From Polaribacter sp. (GTDB lineage Bacteria; Bacteroidota; Bacteroidia; Flavobacteriales; Flavobacteriaceae), in contig JAOLXX010000004.1 of NCBI GenBank assembly GCA_028343155.1, positions 1-64,000 on the forward strand: a DNA stretch of 64,000 nucleotides. The letters are read 5' to 3'. Shown piece by piece: positions 54,638 to 63,187 of this stretch; the stretch's first letter is position 1, and each line of letters begins with the position of its first letter. Below the pieces are notes generated by a model that was not told the DNA's origin, did no database searches, and saw nothing but the letters and a program-made list of their open reading frames with translations. The translations under genes were made by a program, and so were the position numbers.

Positions 54638-55759
54638 TTATACTGTAACTTCAGAAAATTTTATATTTAATTCTTTCTGAATTTCATGAATTCTAGTAAT
54701 TTCTGAAGGCAAAATAAAAGCGATTGAAACACCTGTTTTTCCAGCTCTTGCTGTTCTTCCACTTCGATGAGTATAATATTCTAATTGTTCTGGCAACTGA
54801 TGATGAATCACAAATTCTAACCCGCTTACATCAATTCCACGTGCAGAAACATCTGTAGAAACTAAATACTGTAAATTTTCTTTCTTAAAAGCACGCATTA
54901 CTTTATCGCGTTCTTTTTGTTGCATGTCTCCTTCTAAAGCAGCTGTAGAAAAACCTTCTTCGATTAAATGTGCTGCTAAATTTTGTGCTCCTGCTTTTGT
55001 TCTACAAAAAATAATTCCTCTTTGATCTTGTCTTTTATCTAAAAAAGCAACAATATCATTTGTTTTTTCTTTTAAAGTCGTTTTTGCAAAATGGTGGCGA
55101 ATGTTTTCATTCACCAAAGTGCTTCTATTGATTTCTACTCGAGGAGCATTCGAATCCATATACGTCTTCACAATTCTTTTTATTTCTTCTGGCATGGTTG
55201 CTGAAAATAACCATGTTTTTTTATTAGATCCATTGGTAAACTTTAAAATTCTATTTAAATCTTGTTTAAAACCCATGCTAAGCATTTCATCCGCTTCATC
55301 TAAAACTACTGTTTTCACATGACTGATATCAATACTTCCTCTTTCTATTAAATCAATTAACCTACCCGGAGTCGCCACAACGATATGTGTCGTTCTCTTC
55401 AGATTATTCATCTGTCTGTCAATTTTCTCTCCTCCAAAAACAGCTTCCACAAAAATCTTATCTTCACGAAACTTTGTGAATTTAAATAATTGCTTTTTAA
55501 TTTGTTGCACCAATTCTCTTGTAGGCGACAAAATTAACGCTTGTATATTGCCTGAACCTACATCAATATGATGTAAAATAGGCAAACCAAAAGCGGCAGT
55601 TTTACCAGTACCTGTTTGAGCTAAACCGATAAAATCAGTGGCAGCGTCTAATAAAATAGGAATTGTTTTTTCTTGAATTTCTGATGGGGTAGAAATTCCT
55701 AATTCTTTAATCGCTTGAATATAATCTTTATGAATTCCTAAGGAAGAAAAAGTTGACAT
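54638..55759 (-). CDS. DEAD-box RNA helicase, RhlE-like
   Basis: A 373-residue ATP-dependent RNA helicase with motifs Q (GIHKDY...), I (AQTGTGKT), Ia (PTREL), II (DEAD), III (SAT), and VI (HRSGRTAR). It stops soon after the helicase core, without the long basic tail of many RhlE proteins. Acts in RNA remodelling or ribosome assembly. Gap 30 nt to the upstream thioesterase gene. Confidence 0.92.
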   Translation of the reverse strand: MSTFSSLGIHKDYIQAIKELGISTPSEIQEKTIPILLDAATDFIGLAQTGTGKTAAFGLPILHHIDVGSGNIQALILSPTRELVQQIKKQLFKFTKFREDKIFVEAVFGGEKIDRQMNNLKRTTHIVVATPGRLIDLIERGSIDISHVKTVVLDEADEMLSMGFKQDLNRILKFTNGSNKKTWLFSATMPEEIKRIVKTYMDSNAPRVEINRSTLVNENIRHHFAKTTLKEKTNDIVAFLDKRQDQRGIIFCRTKAGAQNLAAHLIEEGFSTAALEGDMQQKERDKVMRAFKKENLQYLVSTDVSARGIDVSGLEFVIHHQLPEQLEYYTHRSGRTARAGKTGVSIAFILPSEITRIHEIQKELNIKFSEVTV

Positions 55760-55789
55760 TTTGTATCTAAATTTTGCGTAAAGATACTT

Positions 55790-56185
55790 TTATTTAGGAG
55801 GTTGTAATACTTTTAAAACATTTTCTCTAATTCTAACAGGCTTAAAACTTTTTGAATCTAACATTGCCCAAGTCGTCTTTGCTTTTACCAGTAAAATTCC
55901 ATGTCGATAAAACTCCATAAAACGAACCGATGTAATTCCTTTAGTCTCCCCAACCCAAGTTTTTACAGTAATTTCATCCCCTAATCCTGCTTGTTTTAAG
56001 TAATCGATTTCATGCCGCATTACTACCCAAACATATTGAGGCAAAGGAGTCTCTTGTGTTAAATAAGCCCAATGTTTAATTGCAATTTTATCCATCCATT
56101 TTACATAGACCAAATTATTTACATGACTTAGATTATCAATGTCTTCAGTAGAAACAGTAATTGTAAGGGTGAAAATATTTTTCAA
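55790..56185 (-). CDS. Hot-dog acyl-CoA thioesterase (4HBT)
   Basis: A 131-residue 4-hydroxybenzoyl-CoA-thioesterase-like protein with VSTEDIDNLSHVNNLVYVKWMD, in which the D-x(3)-H-x-N motif is catalytic in the family, and MRHEIDYLKQ. It hydrolyses an acyl-CoA; substrate unknown. Co-directional with the DUF2461 and helicase genes with short gaps (37 and 30 nt), suggesting an operon. Confidence 0.86.
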   Translation of the reverse strand: MKNIFTLTITVSTEDIDNLSHVNNLVYVKWMDKIAIKHWAYLTQETPLPQYVWVVMRHEIDYLKQAGLGDEITVKTWVGETKGITSVRFMEFYRHGILLVKAKTTWAMLDSKSFKPVRIRENVLKVLQPPK

Positions 56186-56222
56186 GGTTGGTTAGGTTTT
56201 TAATTTTTAGTTTTAATGAAAA

Positions 56223-56894
56223 TTAAATTAAAGACTCTCCATTTAAATCTGTCGTTAAAACATCACTAAAAAGATTAAAAAACGGACGTAAAGCTTTGAA
56301 ACTTTCAGTGACTTCCTCTAAAAAATTGGGTGCTAAAACTTCTGCATCTGAAAAATTTCTAACAGAAATAAAACCTTTTTTTCTTAATAAATCAATGTCC
56401 TTATGGCCTTTATCAAATCCTCTTGGAGCTGACTTTAATTCTGCTCCTTCAAATATTCCTCCAAAATATTTCATGTAATTATCGTCTTTTAAAATAGCAC
56501 GAATTTCAGATGCATCTTGTTCAATCTCTTTTCTAATTCTTAACAAATCTTCTTTGTTTGGCTCCCAAAACCCACCTGCTAAAAAAGATTCACCTGGTCT
56601 GATTCTTAAATAATAACCACCTCTTAATTCTTTTCCTAATCGAGAATAAGAGCCTGCAAAATGTGCTTTATAAGGCGTTTTATCTTTAGAAAAACGCACA
56701 TCTCTATAAATTCTAAAAAGTTTAAATTTATCTATTTCATCGTGATTTTCTAACCCTTCTCTAATAGAAGCATACATTGCTTTGGCATTGTCTTGCGCTT
56801 TTTTAAAGGTAGGTTTTGTATCTGCAAACCAATCTCTATTGTTATTTTTTTTTAGCGCTATTAAATATTGGAGGCTCGATTTTTCGAATTGCAT
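56223..56894 (-). CDS. DUF2461-domain protein
   Basis: A 223-residue protein. The ATG at 56894 (MQFEKSSLQYLIALKKNNNRDWF) is the usual family start; an ATG 30 nt upstream is less likely. Motifs NNRDWF, YRDVRFSKDKTPYK and the RIRPGESFLAGGFW segment define DUF2461 (TIGR02453 type). Function unknown. First gene of the minus-strand operon. Confidence 0.82.
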   Translation of the reverse strand: MQFEKSSLQYLIALKKNNNRDWFADTKPTFKKAQDNAKAMYASIREGLENHDEIDKFKLFRIYRDVRFSKDKTPYKAHFAGSYSRLGKELRGGYYLRIRPGESFLAGGFWEPNKEDLLRIRKEIEQDASEIRAILKDDNYMKYFGGIFEGAELKSAPRGFDKGHKDIDLLRKKGFISVRNFSDAEVLAPNFLEEVTESFKALRPFFNLFSDVLTTDLNGESLI

Positions 56895-56987
56895 TGTAAT
56901 GAGTTTTAGATTTTCAATGTACAAATTATTCCATAATATAAAAGCTTTAATTCATAAATTATAAGCAGTATAAAATAAATAAATACG

Positions 56988-56995
56988 TAAATTTG
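56988..56995 (+). promoter_or_regulatory. -7 promoter box for the DUF1853 gene
   Basis: TAAATTTG matches TAnnTTTG and lies 11 nt before the ATG at 57007, implying a very short leader. Confidence 0.55.
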
Positions 56996-57006
56996 GGACT
57001 CTAAAG

Positions 57007-57819
57007 ATGCATCAAAAAAACAAAGACATTCAAAAAAAATATGAGGGTTTTCTCCAAACAAATTGTTTGTGGGAAAGTGATTCAGTTTACAATTTAAATC
57101 AATTTGAAATTCAACCTACATCTGCTAAGATTGATATAAAAATAGATGATAAACTACGCCTTGGAAAATATATAGAAAGGTTAGTTTCTTATCAGATAAC
57201 ACAGGAAAAGTCTATTGCTATTTTATCTGAAAATATTCAAATTCAAAAAGAAAAAGTCACTTTAGGCGAACTGGATTGCATTCTTTTAAAAGAAAAAAAA
57301 CCGATTCACTTAGAAATCATTTACAAGTTTTATCTATATGATCCTGCTATTGGTGATAATGAAATTGCTCATCTTATTGGTCCAAACAGAAAAGATTCTT
57401 TGATTGATAAATTAAAGAAATTAAAAGAGAATCAACTGCCTCTTCTCTTCACTAAAGAGTGCGCTGATTATCTAAAGTCTATAAATTTAAAAGCTACTGA
57501 CATCAAACAAGAAGTCTATTTTAAAGGACAAATATTTGTACCTTTTTCAGATAAAAAAATTCAGTTATCAGTCTTAAACCAAGCCTGTGTTTCTGGGTTT
57601 TATATCCACAGGAATGAAGTGGCAATCTTCAAGGAATGCAAATTTTATATTCCAAGAAAAAATGATTGGATTGTCATACCACATAAAAATATAAACTGGC
57701 TGAAATTTGAAGAATTTTATTTAATTGCAGAAGATTATTTTCAAAAAAAAACAGCCCCGCTTTGCTGGTTGAAAAATAAAAATGGTACGCTTGAAAAATT
57801 TTTTTTGATATGGTGGTGA
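57007..57819 (+). CDS. DUF1853 family protein, PD-(D/E)XK-like
   Basis: A 270-residue protein. The segment GELDCILLKEKKPIHLEIIYKF (residues 87 onward) fits a PD-(D/E)XK-type nuclease core, with E88, D90, E103 and K107 as possible ligands. Family function unknown; a nucleic-acid role is inferred from the fold only. Monocistronic. Confidence 0.75.
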   Translation: MHQKNKDIQKKYEGFLQTNCLWESDSVYNLNQFEIQPTSAKIDIKIDDKLRLGKYIERLVSYQITQEKSIAILSENIQIQKEKVTLGELDCILLKEKKPIHLEIIYKFYLYDPAIGDNEIAHLIGPNRKDSLIDKLKKLKENQLPLLFTKECADYLKSINLKATDIKQEVYFKGQIFVPFSDKKIQLSVLNQACVSGFYIHRNEVAIFKECKFYIPRKNDWIVIPHKNINWLKFEEFYLIAEDYFQKKTAPLCWLKNKNGTLEKFFLIWW

Positions 57820-57839
57820 TTGAAAAAATAGATGCTTTC

Positions 57840-58787
57840 TTAAAGGCTTTTCAAAATTGAGTTTACTTCATTTTGATCATTTACATTGTATAAACTCCAA
57901 TGTAAATCATAGGAGATACGCTCTCCAATTTGCAGTGTTTTTTGGGGGCTTAAACATTCTAACTCCGTAAACAAATTATTTCCAAAAATAGTAACTGAAG
58001 TTCCATTATCTGGATAAACACCCTTCTCATCAAATGTGAATTTTTCTATAAATAGGTTTTTTTCTAAAAAACCTGCAATCCAATTTTTAGCATCAGAACC
58101 CACTTTTTGAGGCAAAGTTTCTGATGATTTTATTTTTAAAATAGCGCTATTTGTAGTAACATTTATTGCTGCATTATTTTTTGCATCTGGCCATACAGGT
58201 ATTAAAAAACCATCCTTAAAAATACTTTCATGATGAATCGGGAAATAACTACAATTCGGTGTTTTAATTTTTGATAAACTCCAAATTGTCAGCGGAATTT
58301 TTTCTATTTCGGCATTTTGGGCTGGCATTTTTTTTATCAACTCTTGTTGAATATCAACACCAGTTCCTTTCTCTGAGATCGTAATCGTCCGCTGTATTTG
58401 TACTCCTAATATTTTACTAATTGGACTTTCTAAAACAATTCCGTTTTTTAGGAAAGTTACATCATAAGAACTCGCGTTTATAAATGGATCTGGAATGTGC
58501 CGACTTCCTGTTAAAACATGAAAGTAGTCTTCTGAACAAGGTAAAACTCTATTTCCTCCCACATTCGGGGCTTGAATTTCATCGTTTTCTTTATAATATT
58601 CACCAGTATTAAATAGCACACCCTTCAATGCTGAATTTTCATAAAGGACATTTTCACCTCCTACAAAACCGTAATACATGATTCTTCCCGTTGCAGGAAC
58701 TACTAAAATTTTAATTTCTGAATTAGAAATTTCAATCGTTTTTTTCCAACCTTTATAAGAAACCGTATTAATATATATTGCTGACAT
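57840..58787 (-). CDS. DUF4380-domain protein
   Basis: A 315-residue protein, no signal peptide visible. Motifs such as IYINTVSYKGWKKTIEISN, ILVVPATGRIMYYGF and NVGGNRVLPCSED resemble DUF4380, which is related to aldose-epimerase-like beta-sandwich folds. No catalytic role known. Convergent with the DUF1853 gene, 20 nt apart. Confidence 0.75.
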   Translation of the reverse strand: MSAIYINTVSYKGWKKTIEISNSEIKILVVPATGRIMYYGFVGGENVLYENSALKGVLFNTGEYYKENDEIQAPNVGGNRVLPCSEDYFHVLTGSRHIPDPFINASSYDVTFLKNGIVLESPISKILGVQIQRTITISEKGTGVDIQQELIKKMPAQNAEIEKIPLTIWSLSKIKTPNCSYFPIHHESIFKDGFLIPVWPDAKNNAAINVTTNSAILKIKSSETLPQKVGSDAKNWIAGFLEKNLFIEKFTFDEKGVYPDNGTSVTIFGNNLFTELECLSPQKTLQIGERISYDLHWSLYNVNDQNEVNSILKSL

Positions 58788-59166
58788 CTATTTGTTTTCA
58801 ATTGCAAAAATGGCGAAAAATATTCAAGTATTTATATTCTAACAATCAATATTGATAAATCATATTTGAAAAGAACTCCCACTCAAACAATTACGAATCA
58901 TAAATGAGAATTCCTTGAATTTGAAGAGTAGATTATTTGTTTTAATAGTACATTTGAATACAAATAATCCGTTGTGCACTTAAATTTAAAATTGCTTTTC
59001 CGGTGTCAGTTCGATTTCGCTTTTTTGACGGAATCCTATCGAAAACAAGTTTAGAAGTTAAAATTGGTATTCTCGATACATCAAGCAAAAAGTCGTGACA
59101 CTCGAATTGACAGAATTTTATCAAAATGTACAACAGGTACAAATAATCTAGTTTTTTACCAGCTGA
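58788..59166. other. Intergenic region with a pair of REP-like repeats
   Basis: 379 nt. Two inverted REP-like units at 59004-59046 and 59069-59113 occupy the middle. Nothing else is recognised. Confidence 0.6.
59004..59113. repeat. REP-like repeat pair (copies 2 and 3)
   Basis: Unit 59004-59046 starts TGTCAGTTCGA and ends ATCGAAAAC. Unit 59069-59113, read on the minus strand, starts TGTCAATTCGAGTGTCACGA and ends ATCGAGAA. They face each other, and together form a larger inverted repeat. Same ends as copies at 19833 and 63074. Confidence 0.7.
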
Positions 59167-59844
59167 ATGAAGAAAAACAAGAATAAAAATAAGAAAACAA
59201 AGAATCCATGGCCAACGAAAGAGGCGATGAAACAGGTGTATGAAATGAATCTTTGGGGCACCAACAATGCCCAGTTTTATTCAGGTGAGGGATCACACCA
59301 CCCTGAAATAGTCCGTCCTTATTTAACTGCCGTATCCTCCTTTTTGATGGGTTTCAAAAAACCAATTACCGTCTGTGATTTGGGTTGTGGCGATTTTAAT
59401 ATTGGTAAAGAACTCGTGAAGCATACAGATAACTATTTTGCAGTAGATATTGTGCCAGAATTAATAGCACACCTTCAATTAACATATAAAGAAGAAAAAT
59501 TAAAATTCTTTTGTTTAGATATTTCTACCGATGATTTACCAACCGGTGATTGTGTGATATTAAGGCAAGTACTTCAGCATTTATCGAATATTGAAGTACA
59601 TAATATTCTGAATAAATTAAAGTATTTTAAATTCATTATTCTAACAGAACACCTTCCTAATGGAAGTTTTACACCTAATAAAAACATTCTTTCAGGACAA
59701 GGAATCAGAATAAAAAAACAAAGCGGAATAAAAATAATAGCACCTCCTTTCAATTTCCAAGTCAAGGAAGAAAAACAATTATTATCTAATAAATTAAGTG
59801 AGAACAAAGGCATTATCGTAACGACACTTTATACCGTTTTTTAA
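59167..59844 (+). CDS. Class I SAM-dependent methyltransferase
   Basis: A 225-residue Rossmann-fold methyltransferase with motif I VCDLGCGDFNIGKEL (about 69-83) and acidic residue in FAVDIV; QVLQHLSN marks motif IV/V. The lysine-rich N-terminus (KKNKNKNKKTKNP) suggests binding to nucleic acid or an acidic partner. Substrate unknown. Monocistronic between two long intergenic regions. Confidence 0.82.
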   Translation: MKKNKNKNKKTKNPWPTKEAMKQVYEMNLWGTNNAQFYSGEGSHHPEIVRPYLTAVSSFLMGFKKPITVCDLGCGDFNIGKELVKHTDNYFAVDIVPELIAHLQLTYKEEKLKFFCLDISTDDLPTGDCVILRQVLQHLSNIEVHNILNKLKYFKFIILTEHLPNGSFTPNKNILSGQGIRIKKQSGIKIIAPPFNFQVKEEKQLLSNKLSENKGIIVTTLYTVF

Positions 59845-60048
59845 AAAAATCGCTTAACGAGTCATCTATTTCATTTTACAATAGCATCGTATGCTTCCTT
59901 TATTATTTGAGGTTTTAATTTAGTAGAATACATCTAAAAATATAATAGCAAGCATTTTATCAAGAAAAGTTTAACATAACTTTTTTACAGATGTAGTAAG
60001 AGAAGATCATTTTTCTGTCAAAAAAAAGAAAATACAGTTAATGAAACC

Positions 60049-60065
60049 TTGGCACAACAATTGTT
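60049..60065 (+). promoter_or_regulatory. Possible sigma-54 promoter for lon
   Basis: TTGGCACAACAATTGTT fits the sigma-54 pattern TGGCAC-N5-TTGC in the -24 element and spacing (GG-N10-GT rather than GG-N10-GC). Transcription would start near 60076, giving a leader of about 115 nt. Confidence 0.5.
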
Positions 60066-60134
60066 TTTATAATATATATAAGAAGATAGTTTATTAATAA
60101 ATTATTGATTATAAGTAAATTATAAAAACAAAAT

Positions 60135-60178
60135 TGACATTTATTTTCTGTTTTTAGAAAATAAATGTCAGTATGACA
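60135..60178 (+). promoter_or_regulatory. Inverted repeat in the lon leader
   Basis: TGACATTTATTTTCT (60135-60149) and AGAAAATAAATGTCA (60156-60170) are perfect 15-bp arms around GTTTTT. They are followed by TGACA at 60174-60178, making TGTCAgtaTGACA. It could fold as an RNA hairpin or be a repressor operator. It does not match CIRCE. Confidence 0.75.
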
Positions 60179-60190
60179 GAGATATAACAA

Positions 60191-62644
60191 ATGAGCAAAC
60201 CAAAAATAATGCATTTAGACAATTTGTCGCTTCATAGTATGTTAAATGAAGATTCTGAATTAATTCCTTTAATGACTCCTGAAGATGAGGAAATAATTAA
60301 CAAGGAAAGTGTTCCAGAAGTTTTATCTATTTTACCTTTAAGAAATACCGTCTTGTTTCCTGGTGTTGTAATTCCAATTACTGCAGGAAGAGATGCTTCT
60401 ATTCAATTAATAAAAGATGCAAATAAAGGCGACAAAGTAATTGGCGTTGTTGCTCAGAAAAATGGAGACATTGAAAAACCCAGTTTAAAAGACATACATA
60501 CAACTGGAGTTGTAGCACAAATTTTACGTGTTTTAAAAATGCCAGATGGCAACACAACCGTAATCATACAAGGTAAAAAACGTTTTGAAATTGATGCAAT
60601 TATTCAGGACAAACCTTATTTAAAAGCAACTGTCAAAGAAGTTATCGAAGATAAAGAGGTTGAAAATAAAAAGGAATTTGAAGCAATTATAGAATCTATA
60701 AAAGAACAAGCTTTAGAAGTGATTAAGGAAAATCCGATGTTACCTTCAGAAGCTTCTTTTGCAATTAAAAACATAAAATCTAATTCTTTTCTGGTGAATT
60801 TTATTTCATCAAACATGGATTTATCTGTTGCACAAAAACAAACAATTTTAGAAAAAAACAATCTAAAAGAACGTGCTTTATTAGCCTTAAAAAACTTAAA
60901 TAAAGAGCTTCAAAAACTACAATTACGAAATGATATTCAGTCTAAAACGCGTGAAGATTTAGACCAACAACAACGTGAATATTATTTACATCAGCAATTA
61001 AAAACTATTCAAGAAGAATTGGGTGGCGCTTCAAATGACGAAGAATTAGAAGAAATGCGAGCGCAATCGAAATCTAAAAAATGGACAAAAGAAGTTGGGG
61101 AAACTTTTGAAAAAGAGCTGAATCGTTTAAAAAGAATGAATCCGCAAGCAGCTGAATATGGCGTTCAAAGAAGTTATCTAGAATTGTTATTAGAATTGCC
61201 TTGGGGAATTTACTCGGAAGACAAATTCGATTTAAAACACGCAACAAAGGTTTTAGACAAAGATCACTTTGGTTTAGAAAAGGTAAAAGAAAGAATCATA
61301 GAACATTTAGCTGTTTTAAAGTTAAGAGGAGATATGAAATCGCCAATTATCTGTTTATACGGACCTCCAGGAGTTGGTAAAACTTCTTTAGGAAAATCTG
61401 TTGCAGAAGCTTTGGGTCGTAAATATGTGCGTATGTCTTTGGGTGGTTTACGCGACGAAGCAGAAATTAGAGGACACAGAAAAACATATATTGGCGCCAT
61501 GCCGGGGCGTTTAATTCAAAACTTAAAAAAATCTGGAACATCAAATCCAGTTTTTGTTTTGGATGAAATTGATAAGTTAGGACAAAGTCATCAAGGAGAT
61601 CCTTCCTCTGCTATGTTAGAAGTATTAGATCCAGAACAAAATGAAGCTTTTTACGACAACTACCTTGAAATAGGATACGATTTATCGAAAGTTCTTTTTA
61701 TTGCAACTGCTAACAATTTAGGCCAAATTCCATGGGCGTTGCGCGATAGAATGGAAATTATAAATGTTACGGGGTACACAATTGAAGAGAAAATCGAAAT
61801 TACCAAAAGACACTTATTACCTAAACAATTAAAAGAACATGGTTTAACTCCAAAGCATTTAAAGTTAGGAAAAAAACAAATTGAACAAATTATTGAAGGC
61901 TACACCCGAGAATCTGGTGTTCGTGGTTTAGAAAAGAAAATTGCAAAAGTGGTTCGTTTTGCAGCAAAATCTATTGCCTTAGACGAAGCGTATGACATTG
62001 CTGTCTCTTCAGAAAAAATAGAGACCATTTTAGGAACACCAAGAAACAGAGATAAATTTGAAAATAATGACGTAGCTGGTGTCGTAACAGGTTTAGCCTG
62101 GACACAGGTTGGCGGCGATATTTTATTCATAGAATCGATCTTATCGAAAGGGAAAGGAACACTCTCTATTACTGGTAATTTAGGAACCGTAATGAAAGAA
62201 TCTGCAACAATAGCCTTGCAGTACATCAAATCGAATGCAAAAGAATTTGGTATCAAACCGACAGTTTTAGAAAGCTACAATGTACATATTCACGTCCCTG
62301 AAGGCGCTACTCCAAAGGATGGCCCAAGTGCTGGTATCACAATGTTGACCTCTTTAGTTTCGTCTTTTACGCAACGTAAAATTAAAAACAAATTAGCCAT
62401 GACGGGCGAAATCACCTTGCGTGGAAAAGTATTACCTGTTGGTGGAATTAAAGAAAAAATATTAGCTGCAAAAAGAGCCAATATTAAAGAAATCATTTTG
62501 TGTAAAGAAAATGAAAAAGATATTTTAGAAATAAAAGAAAGCTACTTAAAAGGTCTGACTTTTCATTATGTTTCAGAAATGAAAGAAGTCATAGAATTAG
62601 CACTCACAAAGCAAAAAGTAAAAAACGCTAAGAAATTAGCCTAA
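60191..62644 (+). CDS. lon: ATP-dependent protease Lon
   Basis: An 817-residue cytoplasmic quality-control protease. The N-terminal LON domain (about 45-240) is followed by an AAA+ domain with Walker [10 protein letters not shown] and Walker [12 protein letters not shown], and a C-terminal protease domain with catalytic serine in [10 protein letters not shown] and lysine in [13 protein letters not shown]. Length is standard. Expression is probably heat- or stress-regulated given the leader elements. Confidence 0.97.
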   Translation: MSKPKIMHLDNLSLHSMLNEDSELIPLMTPEDEEIINKESVPEVLSILPLRNTVLFPGVVIPITAGRDASIQLIKDANKGDKVIGVVAQKNGDIEKPSLKDIHTTGVVAQILRVLKMPDGNTTVIIQGKKRFEIDAIIQDKPYLKATVKEVIEDKEVENKKEFEAIIESIKEQALEVIKENPMLPSEASFAIKNIKSNSFLVNFISSNMDLSVAQKQTILEKNNLKERALLALKNLNKELQKLQLRNDIQSKTREDLDQQQREYYLHQQLKTIQEELGGASNDEELEEMRAQSKSKKWTKEVGETFEKELNRLKRMNPQAAEYGVQRSYLELLLELPWGIYSEDKFDLKHATKVLDKDHFGLEKVKERIIEHLAVLKLRGDMKSPIICLYGPPGVGKTSLGKSVAEALGRKYVRMSLGGLRDEAEIRGHRKTYIGAMPGRLIQNLKKSGTSNPVFVLDEIDKLGQSHQGDPSSAMLEVLDPEQNEAFYDNYLEIGYDLSKVLFIATANNLGQIPWALRDRMEIINVTGYTIEEKIEITKRHLLPKQLKEHGLTPKHLKLGKKQIEQIIEGYTRESGVRGLEKKIAKVVRFAAKSIALDEAYDIAVSSEKIETILGTPRNRDKFENNDVAGVVTGLAWTQVGGDILFIESILSKGKGTLSITGNLGTVMKESATIALQYIKSNAKEFGIKPTVLESYNVHIHVPEGATPKDGPSAGITMLTSLVSSFTQRKIKNKLAMTGEITLRGKVLPVGGIKEKILAAKRANIKEIILCKENEKDILEIKESYLKGLTFHYVSEMKEVIELALTKQKVKNAKKLA

Positions 62645-62651
62645 ATTTAAA

Positions 62652-62683
62652 AAAGCCTCTCAGAATTGAGAGGCTTTTTTTAT
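62652..62683 (+). terminator. Terminator of lon
   Basis: AAAGCCTCTCA and TGAGAGGCTTT form an 11-bp stem followed by T residues, directly after the lon stop. Confidence 0.92.
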
Positions 62684-62799
62684 GTTGATTTTTCATTGTA
62701 ATTTCATCAAGTTTTCTCTTCAAAAGGAAGAATATACCACCTTAAAAGGTATCTTCTCTAAAGCAATCACTACAATTTGAGCTACATTTATTTACGGAT

Positions 62800-63000
62800 T
62801 TATTCCAAAACGAAAGCAACCCATTCTTTAGGTTTATCTAGCATCGGAAAATAACCGCAATTTTCAATCTAAAATAAGTCGTTATTTGGTATTTCTTTGC
62901 TTAATAGTTTAGCTATTGCTGCAATAGTAATAGAATCATTTTTTGCCCAAATAATTTTTACAAGTATTTGAGTTTCTTTTAAAGCTCCAATCTTCAGGTC
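62800..63000 (-). pseudogene. Remnant of an alpha/beta hydrolase (C-terminus)
   Basis: The minus strand reads LVKIIWAKNDSITIAAIAKL, then an in-frame TAG, then IENCGYFPMLDKPKEWVAFVLE-stop. This is the typical end of alpha/beta hydrolases (the W-G-x-x-D strand and ENCGHFP motif), with the catalytic histidine of GH replaced by tyrosine. No upstream catalytic serine region is present. Confidence 0.65.
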
Positions 63001-63073
63001 TCATATTGTTTGTAAATTTCTGAATACAATGTAGTGATTTTTATGTAATTTTGAATAAATTAATCTGTACGGT

Positions 63074-63120
63074 TGTCAGTTCGAGAGCTTCCCTTTTTTT
63101 TAATTGGAATTTTATCGATA
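63074..63120 (+). repeat. REP-like repeat, copy 4
   Basis: TGTCAGTTCGAG followed by ATCGAT near 63113 matches the ends of the copies at 19833 and 59004, with a degenerate middle. Just upstream of priA. Confidence 0.55.
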
Positions 63121-63187
63121 TTTTTTCAATAACGACTTCCCGATACTGTTTTACTTATTTCAACCGTAAAAATTATCCGAAGTGACC

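Larger units (their letters stand above)
59845..60190. other. lon upstream region
   Basis: 346 nt holding a sigma-54-like promoter (60049-60065) and an inverted repeat (60135-60170) in the leader. The first 190 nt show nothing recognisable. Confidence 0.6.
62645..63187. other. Intergenic region lon-priA
   Basis: 543 nt. After the lon terminator it holds the alpha/beta hydrolase remnant (minus strand) and REP-like copy 4. No intact gene. Confidence 0.6.

Noticed and set aside
60135-60170. CIRCE (HrcA operator) upstream of lon
   Set aside because: Sequence does not match the CIRCE arms TTAGCACTC/GAGTGCTAA.
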